Shown: positions 36,471-48,357 of the stretch, in pieces
Numbering within the stretch: the stretch's first letter is position 1
Layout: each line of letters begins with the position of its first letter
Assembly: GCF_964204645.1 (NCBI RefSeq)
Contig: NC_134028.1
Location: 9,403,001 to 9,467,000 of the forward strand
Direction of reading: 5' to 3'
DNA length: 64,000 bases
Source of the DNA: Tubulanus polymorphus
Taxonomy: Eukaryota; Nemertea; Palaeonemertea; Tubulaniformes; Tubulanidae
The notes under the pieces: model-generated
Told to the model about the DNA's origin: nothing
The model's input: only the letters and a program-made list of their open reading frames with translations
The model's database searches: none
Translations under genes and position numbers: made by a program

Positions 36471-36512
36471 ACACCTGACGATGATCTCTAGGGTGAGATC
36501 GAAACGTCGTGT
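36471..36512 (+). ncRNA. Hammerhead-ribozyme-like motif (Penelope-type)
   Basis: Contains the hammerhead core in order: stem I strand ACAC (36471-36474), CTGACGA (36475-36481), stem II GATCTC / loop TAGGGT / GAGATC (36483-36500, six perfect pairs), GAAAC (36501-36505), GTC (36506-36508) and stem I return strand GTGT, which exactly complements ACAC. CUGANGA plus GAAA and an NUH cleavage site (GUC) are the known catalytic elements. Stem III would be only AC/GU with no loop, so a single molecule may not cleave; the ACGU at this spot is self-complementary and could pair between two copies. Minimal stem III hammerheads are known from Penelope-like retroelements. Activity is inferred; the sequence match is direct. 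Confidence 0.62.
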
Positions 36513-37394
36513 ATTCTATATTTTAGATTTCTTGAATGAATAATTTCTCGATTTTGAAATCCTTTAAATTTGTACGTACATAGGGGGTTTTCATCGTATT
36601 AATGACTAATAAATGGTTAACATATCAGATGTAGTAAGCAAATTAGTCTTTTCAATCGAAAAGCTTATTCATTTAAATATGGAGGTCGTAGACATTTCAA
36701 CCTTTGAATGATTATAAAACTTTCGGTCGAGGCAAGTTTTGTCACGTTCTGTCACTAGTTTTCATACTCGAGATTCGGCTAGGGGAAACAATGCCTGTGA
36801 GCCTTGTAAAAGTGAATCATCTTGCGATTTGTCAGATTCAGTTTACCACAAATCTTCCACTGTTAGCATTAATTATTTGAACCAGCTCGATGCCTTACGG
36901 GGCCCGTTAATTGGCAAAGACGCTCGCAAGTGGAACCCAAACAATACAATCACTGTTCGGTGTACGCTTGGAGAACTTCCAACCTTCGGGCTTCACAAAA
37001 ACGAGATTTCACGCTTGATTGTCACTCGTTAGTTTCCTTTTTGAGATGGAAGCTTTTATCTGTACGACAAACGTAAGCGTCGCGTGGCCAGGTGAAACCG
37101 ACGATCTATGACTAAGATGCTCGATAAATAACAATACTCAATGACAAAAGAATCCTTACAATGAAATTAATCAATAATATCGATCCGATTAAGAACAGGT
37201 AACTGTTAACGACAAGCAGATGCGGATTTGACTCAGTAGTCAAATTAAAACCTCGTAAGGTTTTCTTCTCACACGTTTCAAAAGCTTATCAAACCGTCTC
37301 AATAGATGACAGTCATTTTGCTATGTTTTATAGGGACTACCTCAGTGTATGGTTTAGACTTAACCAGATTTCTGGCTTTGCTTTAGTTTTTTTT

Positions 37395-37590
37395 TCACCA
37401 GTGTGAGTCAGTGTGAACTACGTCATCAATATTGGGGTTTAAAATTTGAAATAATAGTTAGGAAATTTAACCAAATACGAAATAAATGCCAATATACATA
37501 ATTGTTGTTGGAAAGAATGTTCATGTCTTTTTATGATGAATGAAATTTTTGATAATTCAATAAGTCGATGCCTGGATATTAAGCAATACA
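37395..37590 (-). repeat. Interspersed repeat, family D (copy 4, inverted)
   Basis: The complement of GTGTGAACTACGTCATCAAT (37410-37429) gives ATTGATGACGTAGTTCACAC, the family core, with CTGACTCAC after it and a diverged AT-rich upstream part. The downstream AACGG...GCGTCA block is lost. Confidence 0.5.
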
Positions 37591-37811
37591 TTACATTTTT
37601 CAAGGCGTCCATTAACCTTAACCAGTTTAGTTTTCTTGATTTTTATTAAGGACCCTTTGTTACGAGGACGGCATTTGAGCTTTTTTGAGAAACTAGGGTA
37701 TTTCTATTTAGGTACCGGTATTGCAGATTCTCCAAATATATCATCTCTAAACCAAATAAACTCACCAAATACACTCAAAGAAACACATTAAAAAATCAAT
37801 ATTTATTATGT

Positions 37812-37955
37812 GATTGTCGGATTGTCGATGGAAATTTCCTCGACAGTTCTTCTGAATGTCGGATTGTCGAACGAAATTTTTTCGACAATGCTTATGATTG
37901 TCGGATTGTCGAAGAAAATTGTTTCTACAATGCTTCTGATTGTCGAAGGAAGTTC
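37812..37955 (+). repeat. 42-bp tandem repeat, about 3.4 units
   Basis: Units start at 37812, 37854 and 37896 with a truncated fourth at 37938, each GATTGTCGGATTGTCGAxxG, AAATTTTTTCGACAATGCTT, CT. Each unit holds an inverted pair (TTGTCGAA / TTCGACAA) that can form a stem. As 42 is a multiple of three, both strands stay open across it, giving 14-residue repeats. Confidence 0.85.
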
Positions 37956-38160
37956 TCCGGACATGGGACAAAAACCGCAATACGCAGTTTGTCCCTACGA
38001 CCTCGGCACTATTCAACCAGAAAACGGAGTTGAACCAATATTATTCGTAATAGAACGATAACCACACTCAAACGTGGTGAATAAGATAAAATCCCACTAT
38101 TTACAGATTAAAAGAATTTAAAAACCAGAATTTATTTATTCAATCTAATATATATAAAAG

Positions 38161-38198
38161 ACACGACGTTTCGATCTCACCCTAGAGATCATCGTCAA
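38161..38198 (-). ncRNA. Second, damaged hammerhead-like copy
   Basis: On the minus strand the 37 nt from TGACGA through stem II, GAAAC, GTC and GTGT are identical to the copy at 36476-36512, but in the opposite orientation. The base before TGACGA is T instead of C, so the CUGANGA box is broken, and the 5' side of stem I no longer pairs with GTGT. The change falls exactly where the TTCGTTTTTGC repeat cluster begins, suggesting that a later rearrangement cut the motif. Probably inactive. Confidence 0.6.
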
Positions 38199-38418
38199 AC
38201 TTCGTTTTTGCCACCGCGCAAAAACGAACTTTTCGTTTTTGCTACCCCGCAAAAACGAAATATTATAGCGCAAAAACGAAAAAATTCGATTTTGTTCTAT
38301 GAAATTCGTTTTTGCGCCCTAGCAAAAACGAAAAGTTCGTTTTTGCTCTATAAGTTTCGTTTTTCTATAATCGAGGTCGTGTAAAAATTAGTGCATTTGG
38401 CCCTTATCAGCCACCATA
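38199..38418. repeat. Palindromic TTCGTTTTTGC cluster with foldback-like terminus
   Basis: Holds about eight copies of CGTTTTTGC or its complement GCAAAAACG in alternating orientation, so the stretch can fold back on itself many times. It ends with GGCCCTTATCAGCCACCATA (38399-38418), whose complement is identical over 20 bp to the left terminus of the foldback element at 55779. The opposite terminus is not found on the left side, where the cluster abuts the damaged hammerhead-like copy. Likely a truncated relative with a different internal repeat. Confidence 0.6.
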
Positions 38419-38419
38419 C

Positions 38420-38640
38420 TTCCATCATGTAGAGTCCATGATCATAGTCATCTCCAACATGAACGTCATCTCCACCTTTCTGCCATCATAACCATATCCA
38501 ACTTCTCCACCATTAATTACCACCAGCACCACCATCTCCTCCATCATGACCATCTTCATCCCCACCAACACCATCATTATTATCATTATCGTCATCTCCA
38601 CCACCATCACCATCTCCACCATCTTCATCATTTCAACTAT
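38420..38640. repeat. CCA/CAT-rich imperfect microsatellite
   Basis: Interrupted mixture of CATCATC, CCACCA and CCATC units over about 220 bp, starting next to the foldback-like terminus at 38418. The Met/Val-rich minus-strand open frame is an artefact of this bias. Confidence 0.8.
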
Positions 38641-38644
38641 CTCA

Positions 38645-41600
38645 AACGTCACTGATTCTGAGTAACTAACATGGTTTTTATGAAAAAAGAATTAATCAAA
38701 ATTATTCTATTCGGAGTTACTAATCCAAAAAGATATATTTAAAGAAATATTTCCTCCAGGAGGCTTCCGTAAAGACATGCCATTTTTATAGTTTCATGAA
38801 TTTTTCCTAGATCGTCTTGAAATAGGGAATCTGTAATTCCAAGTTTCGTGCGTTCGGTTTTCTGCCAGTTTGATAGGTACCGTAGCCCACAAACAACGAT
38901 GACTGATCATTGGGACCTTTTCTAGAATTAAAACAGCCTCCTTAGAGGCTTAAAAAATTGCAAAGCCGACCTTACGGTCGTCAGTGCGGGGTATTGGGTA
39001 TAGTTTTCAACTAGCAATAACCACGTCTCGGATTAACCTCATTGAGTATGGTATCGCCACTGCGCAGAGCTGCCCGCACCAACTAGGCGCGGATTTATAT
39101 GTTGCCATACCACTCGTAATCACGACGGTGATCGAAACCTGACTGGAATATCGTCGAATAAACATGAATATCTATGCAATAGAATAAGATTAAAATGCAA
39201 GTTTTTTCATTGTTTAATTCGATGCAAATATTAGAGCACGACTAAAATAAATTGAATATTTCAGCTGATAATGGAGTTTCAGCGACGGTCCTTTTGCGTA
39301 AAGGCGCAAGCAGGCGGCGACCTAGTAGGTTTTTATCACCGTAAAACTGTTCCTATTCTTATCGCGCGTTACATTTGGTTTTTAAGTTGCTCTGATCTTG
39401 GTTCAAAGACTAAACTTAACCCTATTGGATTGTTCTTTTAACTTTTCAAGACATGTTTAGCAGAATATCTGAAATGGGTTTCTTTTCAAAAGTTTTATTG
39501 TGTACTTTTTAACACATCTTATTTCCTAAATTAAAAGATGCCGATGCTTTAGTCCGGGGACATTTTTAGCAATAGAACATTCAGACAGGATGGAGAAATA
39601 CCCTATGCGTCTCTTCCGCCCGCAAGTGACAAATCCAAGCTCATAATTGCTCAGATTGAAGGACACAGAGGACTAACGCGGGAACTTAAGGTAGGCAAAT
39701 CTGCTCGTTGATTCTTACTAGAGCAGACTAGGTCCCGGGTGCTTCGTGAATCAGGGACTCTTCTCTGCGTGTGAACCTACGGGTAGACATACGTGACACA
39801 GGCTTACGTGTGTTTCGTGAATACGTACGTTCCCTGGCACTTTATTTTCGCAGGGAAGAGCAGTGAGCGGTCGAAAATATGCTTTTCCTATGATCGATAG
39901 AAAGTGAAAATGGTGGTCTATATCAGTACTCATTCTTCATGAAGTGGAGATCAGGACCCAGCCTCACTAAACGGATTATCTCCTTAATCGAACATAAATT
40001 GAATTAACGAAACTAAACTAAATAGATTTAGGAGTAACGCTTTTTGTAAGACTTGGCCCTTTGCCAAACTGTATAGATATAGGCTAATGCATTCTCCACT
40101 AGTCAGCGCAGTGATGCCACTCATTCTCCATACGGTTAGAGAAATAACAGTATCCAATCAGGTTCAATGAGTAGTCCAATCAGGTTTCTAATGAGTAGTA
40201 AGTCGAGCCCTCAGTTCCCGTCCACCGCAGTTTTCAGAGATTTATGGCGCTCTATCGATTGACCTGGATGGAATTATCAATCGGGTTTACGATCTTATCG
40301 GACCCGATCTTGTAAATAAAAAAACATATTTTCTACTTAGTCAATCACACTTAAGTATGCAGAATCACGTTTTTATTTAAACGTACCGACTTACCGTATG
40401 AGTATATTGATATAGATTAACTATAGTGAATTTAGTAACAGTTTATCCACACAGAGAATGGTACGGTTAAACAACTAATGAGTCAGAAAAGTTACACAAT
40501 GCCGCAGAAGCCGGAAAAATTAGTGAACCGTTCTGAAACTATGGAGGCGCGCCTGTGGTGTTTAAGCTGCTGAGGAGAAGGGGAATCCTCATAAACCCCA
40601 CATACCAAACTCAATATGTCATACATCTTACTAATTACCTTCATTTCTCTAAGCGGTTGAATAATTGCCGACGGAAATGGGCGCACTCTGTGCAGGATGA
40701 CTCAGCTAAAAGAAGCCTCCCCAATGCCCTGTTCGCAGCTTTCCGTTTCCAGCAGCATGCGACTAGACGCTCGCTTTTGTATTCGATGTATCATTTTTCG
40801 CCGCCCAGTAGAGAATGCCCTAACCGCTACGAAATCCGAGCGCTGATTGGTCCGCGCCTAACCATCGCGGACGACGTGAAAAAAAATGATCACGTGATCG
40901 ACACAACGGTCGATCTGATGTTTTAATTAGTATCGATATTGTTCGAGTATCTACGGTGTGTATCCCGCTATGATACAGCCCACCAATACCTGGATCCTCG
41001 AATCCTGTGAGTCACACAGAATTCGCCTTGTTATTAAGTATTAATTGTCAGATGAGACTGCCGAGAGTTGGGAGTATAGCATGCGTTAATGCAACTTGAC
41101 TTTCATAATCTGGATGAATCCTTCGATAAAATCGGCTTATTTAATCAATATCGACCAATAGTTTTTTATCTGTCCATTTTTCGAACGCGGCGCATAATCA
41201 GGTAGTCGTATGAATGGGAAGATCCGTGTATAATAAAAACTAGTGTTATTGCCCTCACGAGGAAATTTATCACGGACTTCCTTATATACGATTCGTTCAT
41301 CACGAAAAAGTCAAGCCTTGACTGTGCGTTTGTCTTGGCAATCGCAGAGTTTGAACAAGATTGCCCTTCCTGGAATTTGAATGACTGGTGTTCATAGGTA
41401 TTGCGCTTCAATAATTTCATATTCTCCTTTTTGGGCGCCAAAATTTGATTAAACCAGCTTCGTCGTATAAACTCTGGTTTGAACGTTCATGAATTTAAGC
41501 AATGTGTAAGGAATTCCCAAGTTATCAATTGCAAAATTTGATTTCCCCAGCTCGTGAAACTCCCTGAAATTCTCCTAAGTGGCCTCCAAAAGTCACTGTC

Positions 41601-41700
41601 GAAAAAATTTTATCAGGTTACGATTTTATGAAAATTTGATATAATTTTCATGATTTTTTTTGGAAAATGAAAAATGATTTATTCAGGTACCCGGGCATTT
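38645..41700. other. No gene recognised
   Basis: Three kilobases without recognisable genes or repeat families. The 123-codon plus frame at 40555-40926 has no known homology and begins without an ATG, so I do not call it. Confidence 0.45.
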
Positions 41701-41702
41701 AA

Positions 41703-41812
41703 GATCTGCCCTTTCCAATAAGAAAGTGCCTCTTTTCACGGTGAAAAGGTGCCCTTTTTCTTGGAATAGAACTGCCTCTCCGTAAAGCTCGGCACGGGCC
41801 TGTTCCCGTGAT
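41703..41812 (+). repeat. TTTTCACxGTGAAAAGGTGCCC repeat (copy 2)
   Basis: CTTTTCACGGTGAAAAGGTG, CCCTTTTTCTTGGAATAGAA, CTGCC and then CTCGGCACGGGCCTG. Contains a short palindrome (TTTTCACGGTGAAAA). The order matches the inverted copy at 43653-43745. Confidence 0.55.
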
Positions 41813-42254
41813 TCCATGTCGAAGGACTAACGCCGAAAAAGGGTGCGATTTTAACAGATTTGTTTCACGAATTTCCACATGTTTGTGTATCATATTGTAA
41901 CAAGCGATATAATCGAGTGAACGTATTCATTTCGATGTCAGACGTTCGCGAATCAATAAGCCGTATTGTGTTTTGCGTTGATTCTGTCTTCTCTCGGACG
42001 TAACAGAAAACTTCATTTCCGTATTTGATAGAATGTCTCTTTCTTCTTTGGTCCCTGGATTAATTAAACTACCAGGAAACGTACATACAGCCAATGCATT
42101 ATATACGGTGATTTCTATGTAAGTAGAGAAATGGCATGTGTAGTCCCTGTATATGGGTTTCTATAATACTCATATTCATTTATCTATTCTCTTTCGGCCA
42201 GCTACTACATTTTGTATTTTCAACATTCTTTTTTCAAGGTTCCAGTTTATACAA

Positions 42255-42302
42255 GCCTTGGTTTTTCTGCAATTTATTTCTGAAATAAATAAATAAATAT
42301 AA
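42255..42302 (+). repeat. LINE-like 3' tail (AAAT)n
   Basis: GCAATTTATTTCTGAAATAA followed by further AAAT units. The same ATTTATTxxTG...AAATAAATAAATAA layout ends the stretch at 59850-59967, suggesting a shared retroposon 3' end. Confidence 0.4.
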
Positions 42303-43652
42303 TGAAACTATCATCCAAAAAAAGCTTTCCGAATGGTTTGTATTTTTCAATGAACTGCTTTTCTTCTTATTCAAAAATGTATTTGATTCTACGGTATATT
42401 CAAAAACAAAAATTTTTGTAAAAATTATAAAATGAATACATAATACTCGAATTACATCCTACTCAGTACATGTAGCATATAAAGGTTTTCGTCGATGTAC
42501 TCAATTCGTTATCTAAAGAGAAAACTTCAAGTATACACGGTTCAATTCGTTTTAAAGTTAATGGATATGGACCAATAGAGTCCTCGCAACTACGATTTTG
42601 TCGCAAGTAAACACCATATTGGACATCGAACAAAATACCTGATTCACATTTTACTACCCCCACCCCTAGCCCACTGAGAAACACGCGGGACATTGTTCAA
42701 TGTTTCTTTTTCTTCCCCCAGTAGAGACCAGTGAAGAACCTTCGACCAAAAAACTCGTGAAACTCACGAACCCATCAACCCTGTATAGACGAGACGGCTC
42801 AAACTACTACGCCTCCTTATGAGATTCACGAGACCCAGTAGTGTCTACGTCTTCATCAAGTACATTAGTGATGTTTGGTAATTTACTATTTTATATAGCT
42901 GATGTACTGAACATCAAAAGGTATAAACTGTAATTGGATAAATCTTTGGTAAAAATGCTTTTGTGGCTTCAGGTTTGATTTCTTTCGACTGACCAATAAA
43001 CAAAAGGAGTTTTCATATTCTTCTGTTAATCGCCGTGTTTTATCGTATTGTGTCTTCTTGTATTTTCTTGCAGACGCCTGACTCCCGGAGTCAAGTCCGG
43101 GCGTAATTACGTACTTACACTGCTCGTATAACGAAGTGAATTAAATACCTCGGCAGATGTAGCAATAATTGTGAATTTATTACGCAGTATGATCGAACCA
43201 ATATCACATAACGATTAGATAAACTGATAAGGGGTTTCATTGTCGACGAATAAGATGATTAGATTATTAGAGAAAGATTAGAAAAAAATGATGATCACTA
43301 TGGGGAAAAATTCATCTTATGATGATCTTATTAGACTGTAGTATTTCGAACTGAGTTACATAAAAGTATAATTAATGGGCATTGTGGACTAGATTCCTTG
43401 TAGCCAAGCAGCACAATTGCGCCAATTGCACAATCACATTTTTGTCAAAAAGTTCTCGGCAGGCACGTAGTGAATTAGAAAGGATTGAAAAGGTCACGTC
43501 AAAATGGCCTCAGATTGTACCTCGTATGGCAACTACTTTTTCATAGGGTTGGCCCTCAGACCCCTTTTCTTCACACCCAGTTTCAACGACTTCATAAAAC
43601 GTCCACTTTCATTAAATTTACGTGCCAAATGCTATGATTGAGTCGGTAAATC

Positions 43653-43745
43653 AGGCCCGTGCCAATCTATTTGAGGTGCAGTTCTATTTAAAAAAAGGCA
43701 CTTTTCACCGTGAAAGGGGCACTTTCCTATTGAAAAGAACTCAGA
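43653..43745 (-). repeat. TTTTCACxGTGAAAAGGTGCCC repeat (copy 3, inverted)
   Basis: The complement reads GTGCCCCTTTCACGGTGAAA, AGTGCCTTTTTTTAAATAGA, ACTGCACCTC and TTGGCACGGGCCTG, the order seen at 41725-41812. Confidence 0.55.
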
Positions 43746-44125
43746 AGAATGTTAGATACCCGGTCACGATACTCATCGATTCAAACGTAATTCTTATTTT
43801 CTAGTTTCGTGACGGGAAATTTCTATTTCATCATCGGAGAATCTAACAAAACCTAAACGCGCGCATAATAATTACACGTTAAAACAACAGTTAAACGCTA
43901 TCGCCACGCAACGCTCGAGTCGAGGGAAAAGCAACGTTCATGGTTAACTTCCCCATCCCAGTACCGCAATACTTACTGGCACTGGAGACTTTCCATATTT
44001 TCAAAATATTAAAGCTTCCGTCGTTTTGCCTCCCAACCCTTGTGGCCTCGAAACTCCACAAACTCCGAGTGTTTCATATGGTGTCTGATTCGAGCCATTG
44101 CGTAAAATTCCTGGTCTGCAAATTA

Positions 44126-44314
44126 AGACGCCAGAACGCCAAAACAAAAACAAAAACATTTCTATTGAAAATTCCGTTTTGGCGACTCCGCCAAAATGTA
44201 GAATGTCCCGTTTGGTGCGCCAGAATCCATAAGAAATCCGTTTTAGCGTGCGAAATCAATGATGATTCCCCGCTAAAATGGAAAATTGTTTATTTTGGCG
44301 AGCCAAGACGGCTT
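44126..44314. mobile_element. CGCCAAAACG-family repeat (copy 2)
   Basis: Begins GACGCCAGAACGCCAAAAC, matching the ends of the element at 21666-21841, and contains several TCCGTTTTGGCG / CGCCAAAA motifs in both orientations, ending at TTTTGGCGAGCCAAGACGG. The 126-codon plus-strand open frame here is a by-product. Confidence 0.55.
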
Positions 44315-44319
44315 TTATA

Positions 44320-46640
44320 AGAATAATGTACCTTATTTTCATACCAGGAATTCTACATAATGGCCCGAATCACCCACCATAGTTTAAAGATATTTTTACT
44401 GGAATATCTTAATTATTTGAGCCGAATCTTAATGTAAAATTTGATTCGAAGTTAGAAGAAAAACGATCTCCGGGCTGCAGGAATAAGAGTGAATAACAAC
44501 ATAGCGACCGAGAAACGAGCTTCGCTACCCGGAACCAGACGACGATCGTCTTTTCAATATATTCTTCTGATATAATGGACGCGTTGTCTTTCCCGATGTC
44601 GGACTAATAGGTGATTTAAAAACGAGAAGTCGATGCAAGTTGATTAGGGGTGTCTTTGTTGTGTGTCTTGGGGACAACTCTCCGCTTCAATTTGTGTAAA
44701 TTGAATTACGACTGGAACAGACGTTAATTCTATCGGAGAGTCAGGTCCACTGCGATCTGCAAGTCATTTTAATTTCGATTTACGCGCTCGGTAGTTTAGA
44801 GACTTATGCCGGATAACGAAGTCAATGGTCCCTGGTGAAATGAACTATCATCGCAGTCTCAACCTCTGGACACAAAGCGCGCATGGATCGTCGCATCACG
44901 CAGAACTGACACCGCCAATATATTTTCAATAATTGAGCGTAGACGCTTCAATTTCCATGTCACGCTAAATTCTTACGACGAGACCTACTTAAGTAAACTG
45001 CCTGCGTAACATCGCGTGACCAGGATCGTAGAGACCATTTTTTGCAATGGTTCAAAAACGGTTTTTATTTCTAGCGTTGTGTAGCGAAAAGATTAATCTT
45101 TATACAAATTATATGCATGCTGACATGTTGATACGTAGTTTTCTTATCAATCAATTCCATCATTTCTATTCGGGAAAACAGCGACAGAATGAGACAAACT
45201 TGATAATTTGTTTTCTTTTTTGCGCAGAACGGATCGGTCAAACAGTTGTACTGGTCAACTCGCAACTCAATTCGAATGAATCTAAGATACATGTCTTCGA
45301 GGGAACTTCATTTTCCCACCAAACCGTCTGCCCTCGCTACTATACTTCCTAACCTATAACTTGCATCTATCCCTACACCTCAACTTTTTGGCTAGGTCAG
45401 AAATTTCGCATACTTGGTGTTGCGTATTCTTAGCCCACTTACTAGCGGTTTATGACATATCCTCCGCACTAGGTCAAACCGCATGGACGTTTGACCGCAT
45501 AGTAATTTAAGTGTAGTTTAATTAGCTGATGTGGCATTTTCTTTATACGTAACTGTCAAAATAGCTGGAGCATTTTGACCTAGTTTTCATCTAATTTCAA
45601 TACAATTATAAATAGTTATCTAGGATATTGTTGTATACGCATGTTTATGTAATAACATTTCTGTACGTCAAAAACATCTAAGGCGTTTTTTACATTTCTG
45701 ATATTTCATTATCTTTATAAAGTCAAGCAGCTGGGGCGCTTGGCCATAATCACGTAGATTAGCCTTATTTTCTTTTTGCAAAATAGAATTTTTCTGCCAT
45801 CAAAACTTTCTCTATCAAGACATAGCATTGAAACAGCCGGTGACGCAGTTATTTGAATTATCTGTCTCGCTAAATGCTGCGGATTCCACAACAAACAGGT
45901 AAAACGTGAAGGTATGTCGCAGACCTATCGTTCGATAATGACTCATTTTAAAAGCCTCTTTGCTCCGGCTATGTTTCCTCAATTTCTCGAAATTAAAAAG
46001 AAATCTCCTTACACAAACAGCAAACACACTAATTACAGGAGACATAGCAGCGCAGTCTTAAGTAACAAGTTTGCAGGTATGAGTCAAACAGTGACATTCA
46101 CAGACTTTATGTTACGCGTATCTAGCTAATGCTAACGGTGTTCATCATTGTTTGTGTGACAAAGATAAGTTTAGGCTTGGGAAGAAGATTTCTCAGAGTA
46201 CGTATCTTACCTATACGTGCCGTCCTATCATATAAGTAAGATATATTTATTTCATTTATACATCTAAACATACATGTAATTATTTACACTATTTCTTACG
46301 AGAAATTCATCACTATATTCATTCCTAATGGTGATCTTTCATTTCCTTCTTTCATTTCTACCATCATTACCTCAAGTAACCGTTTTTTAAATGCACCTAT
46401 TACCCATGATCTTGTTAGTAATTGTGCTTTTTAAAACTATTCCAATATTTCTCTATCATTGTCATAATTATGTAGTAGACATTAAAAATAGCAGTCTAAT
46501 CTATAACAGAAAATATATTATTATTATCATTATTATCATTATTAAGTAACTGAGATAATTTCTCAACTTAACTTCTCTATTTTGATGCTATCATGGTCAC
46601 TGCTAGACCGCTGTCTCTCCTACTGCTTTTTCACTCTAAA
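44320..46640. other. No gene recognised
   Basis: Overlapping short frames on both strands near 45050-45350 and 45815-46130 look like chance. Only the microsatellite at 46512 stands out. Confidence 0.45.
46512..46545. repeat. (ATT/ATC)n microsatellite
   Basis: ATTATTATTATCATTATTAT, CATTATTAAG. Confidence 0.8.
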
Positions 46641-46800
46641 ATGTGTATCTATTTACTTAGGGGCTAGACTTAGACAATCCATATGATGTTTTGAACCCCT
46701 GACGCGCTCATAATGTATGTACTTGGTGTTTGTAATGTAATGAAATTTGTATTTAATCGATGAATTCTAATATACTAAACTAAACTAAAACTAAACTACA
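46640..46800 (+). repeat. LINE-like 3' end with (ACTAA)n tail
   Basis: GGGGCTAGACTTAGACAATC, GACGCGCTCATAATGTATGT, TGTAATGTAATGAAATTTGT and the tail ACTAAACTAAACTAAAACTA. This layout is typical of non-LTR retrotransposon 3' UTRs, but no coding part is present. Confidence 0.45.
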
Positions 46801-48050
46801 CTTTCAAAGCAATATCTTGCAAATATTTCACTTGGAGAATCGCCGCAGTACAGAGGGGCAACAAAAGCGTATTTCGCCCGATTCAGTCGATTTTGAAAAT
46901 TGCACGAAATATTCGCAATAATCACGCCCAACAGATATCGTCGAGCGAACCACCACATTCTCTATCAACAAATCGGAGGTATCGTCGCGACTCGCCATTT
47001 TGTACGCGTCACGTGATCTACTTCTTGTTGCTCAGTGGCGCACACCATTCAGACGATTATCACGTGCGCCCAGACTTATCAATTCCAAGCACAGAAAAAT
47101 ATGTTCGTGTACCCTTAGCCAGTATATATCATTGCTGTGGTTTACAATAAGAGCAAAAATAGAAAACTATCTAAAAATGTTTCATTGTATTCTAAATTCA
47201 CTGCTCCTTATTGGATGTATTAGTTTATTGACTTTTTTTGTATTTTTCCTGGTGTTTTTAGGCTGCGATATAATATCTACTTAAATTGATTTCTTAGTGT
47301 CCCATTTCCGTGTTTCCCCGCTTGTGTGCGTTGAGCTTAGTGCAAAGATGATTTTATGTTGAGCTGATATCATCCTTATTTCTCCTCGATGCCCGTACAC
47401 TAATGTTCATATCAACGCATTGATTCTTAATGATTCAACAACGAACAACGAGTGAGTGTTGTCGAATGCAACTTTAATGTCTGTTCAAACTATTTTCTTT
47501 TTTCAATTCTATTTTAACGATTGCCGGCAGTCCCAAAGGCGTCCGGGGACAAAGCAATTCAACGGGCATTGTCATATATATTTCAAACTACCCCCACCGA
47601 TGGGGAATAGATTGATAACCTTTGATGACAAGTCCCCTAGCGAGGCCATCAAGTATTCTTTAATCACACTAAAAGCGTGTCTCAATCCGCTCATAAAATG
47701 TCACTAGTCGCCGTCACAAATGACCAGACTGTCGTTTGTCGCGCTATCGACGTCTCTGATCTCAGTTACCGCTATACCCATTGTGTTCATATCTTGCGAG
47801 ACCAGCTTCCAGCTTTTTCTAATCTCCCACAATTAAGCGGGAGTCAGTCCGGGGGACTTCTATGCAATTATTTCAGCATATATACGCCGACATCACCCCT
47901 GAGTCAACGGGGCCATTGTTGCTCGGACGCTAGGCGCATCGGTGTCGTAGAGTTAATTGAATTTGTGTATCCATTTCTTATCAAAACTCACCTTCATAAA
48001 AAAAACTGCTGAGTCAGTGGGCGCTGTATATACTACTACACGATATAATC

Positions 48051-48357
48051 CGCGATCACACGAGCGTTTTGACGCGGGCCAAGTTGGCTCGGCCAAGTTC
48101 GGCCCATTCACGCGGGTACCAGGTGCCAAATGGACGGGCATTGTCTGTTTGGCCCGGGTCAGACTCTAGCCAAAATTAAGCACGGTGAAATTTTTGCGTG
48201 TGAATTGTGAACTGCTTCTGGAGGTGCTCCAGTTCGTTTTGTGGATTAGAATATCGCACTGTTTAGTAACGAGTGAGCGGTTTGCGTGTGAATGCGCTTG
48301 GCTCGGGTCTGATCCGTGTCAATTTTGCCCGGGCCAAATCGTCTCCATGTGATTGCG
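48051..48357 (+). mobile_element. MITE, GGCC-rich, 307 bp (copy 1)
   Basis: Left end CGCGATCACACGAGCGTTTT; right end, read inward, CGCAATCACATGGAGACGAT, both followed by GGCCCGGG-type sequence. Internal TTGGCCCG and CGGGCC motifs repeat in both orientations. No coding capacity. A partner with the same ends lies at 52663-52961 in the opposite orientation. A target duplication was not clear. Confidence 0.7.

Noticed and set aside
38425-38652. Met/Val-rich minus-strand frame
   Set aside because: By-product of the CCA/CAT-rich microsatellite.
43940-44320. 126-codon plus-strand frame
   Set aside because: Its C-terminal half is the second CGCCAAAACG repeat and no homology was recognised.
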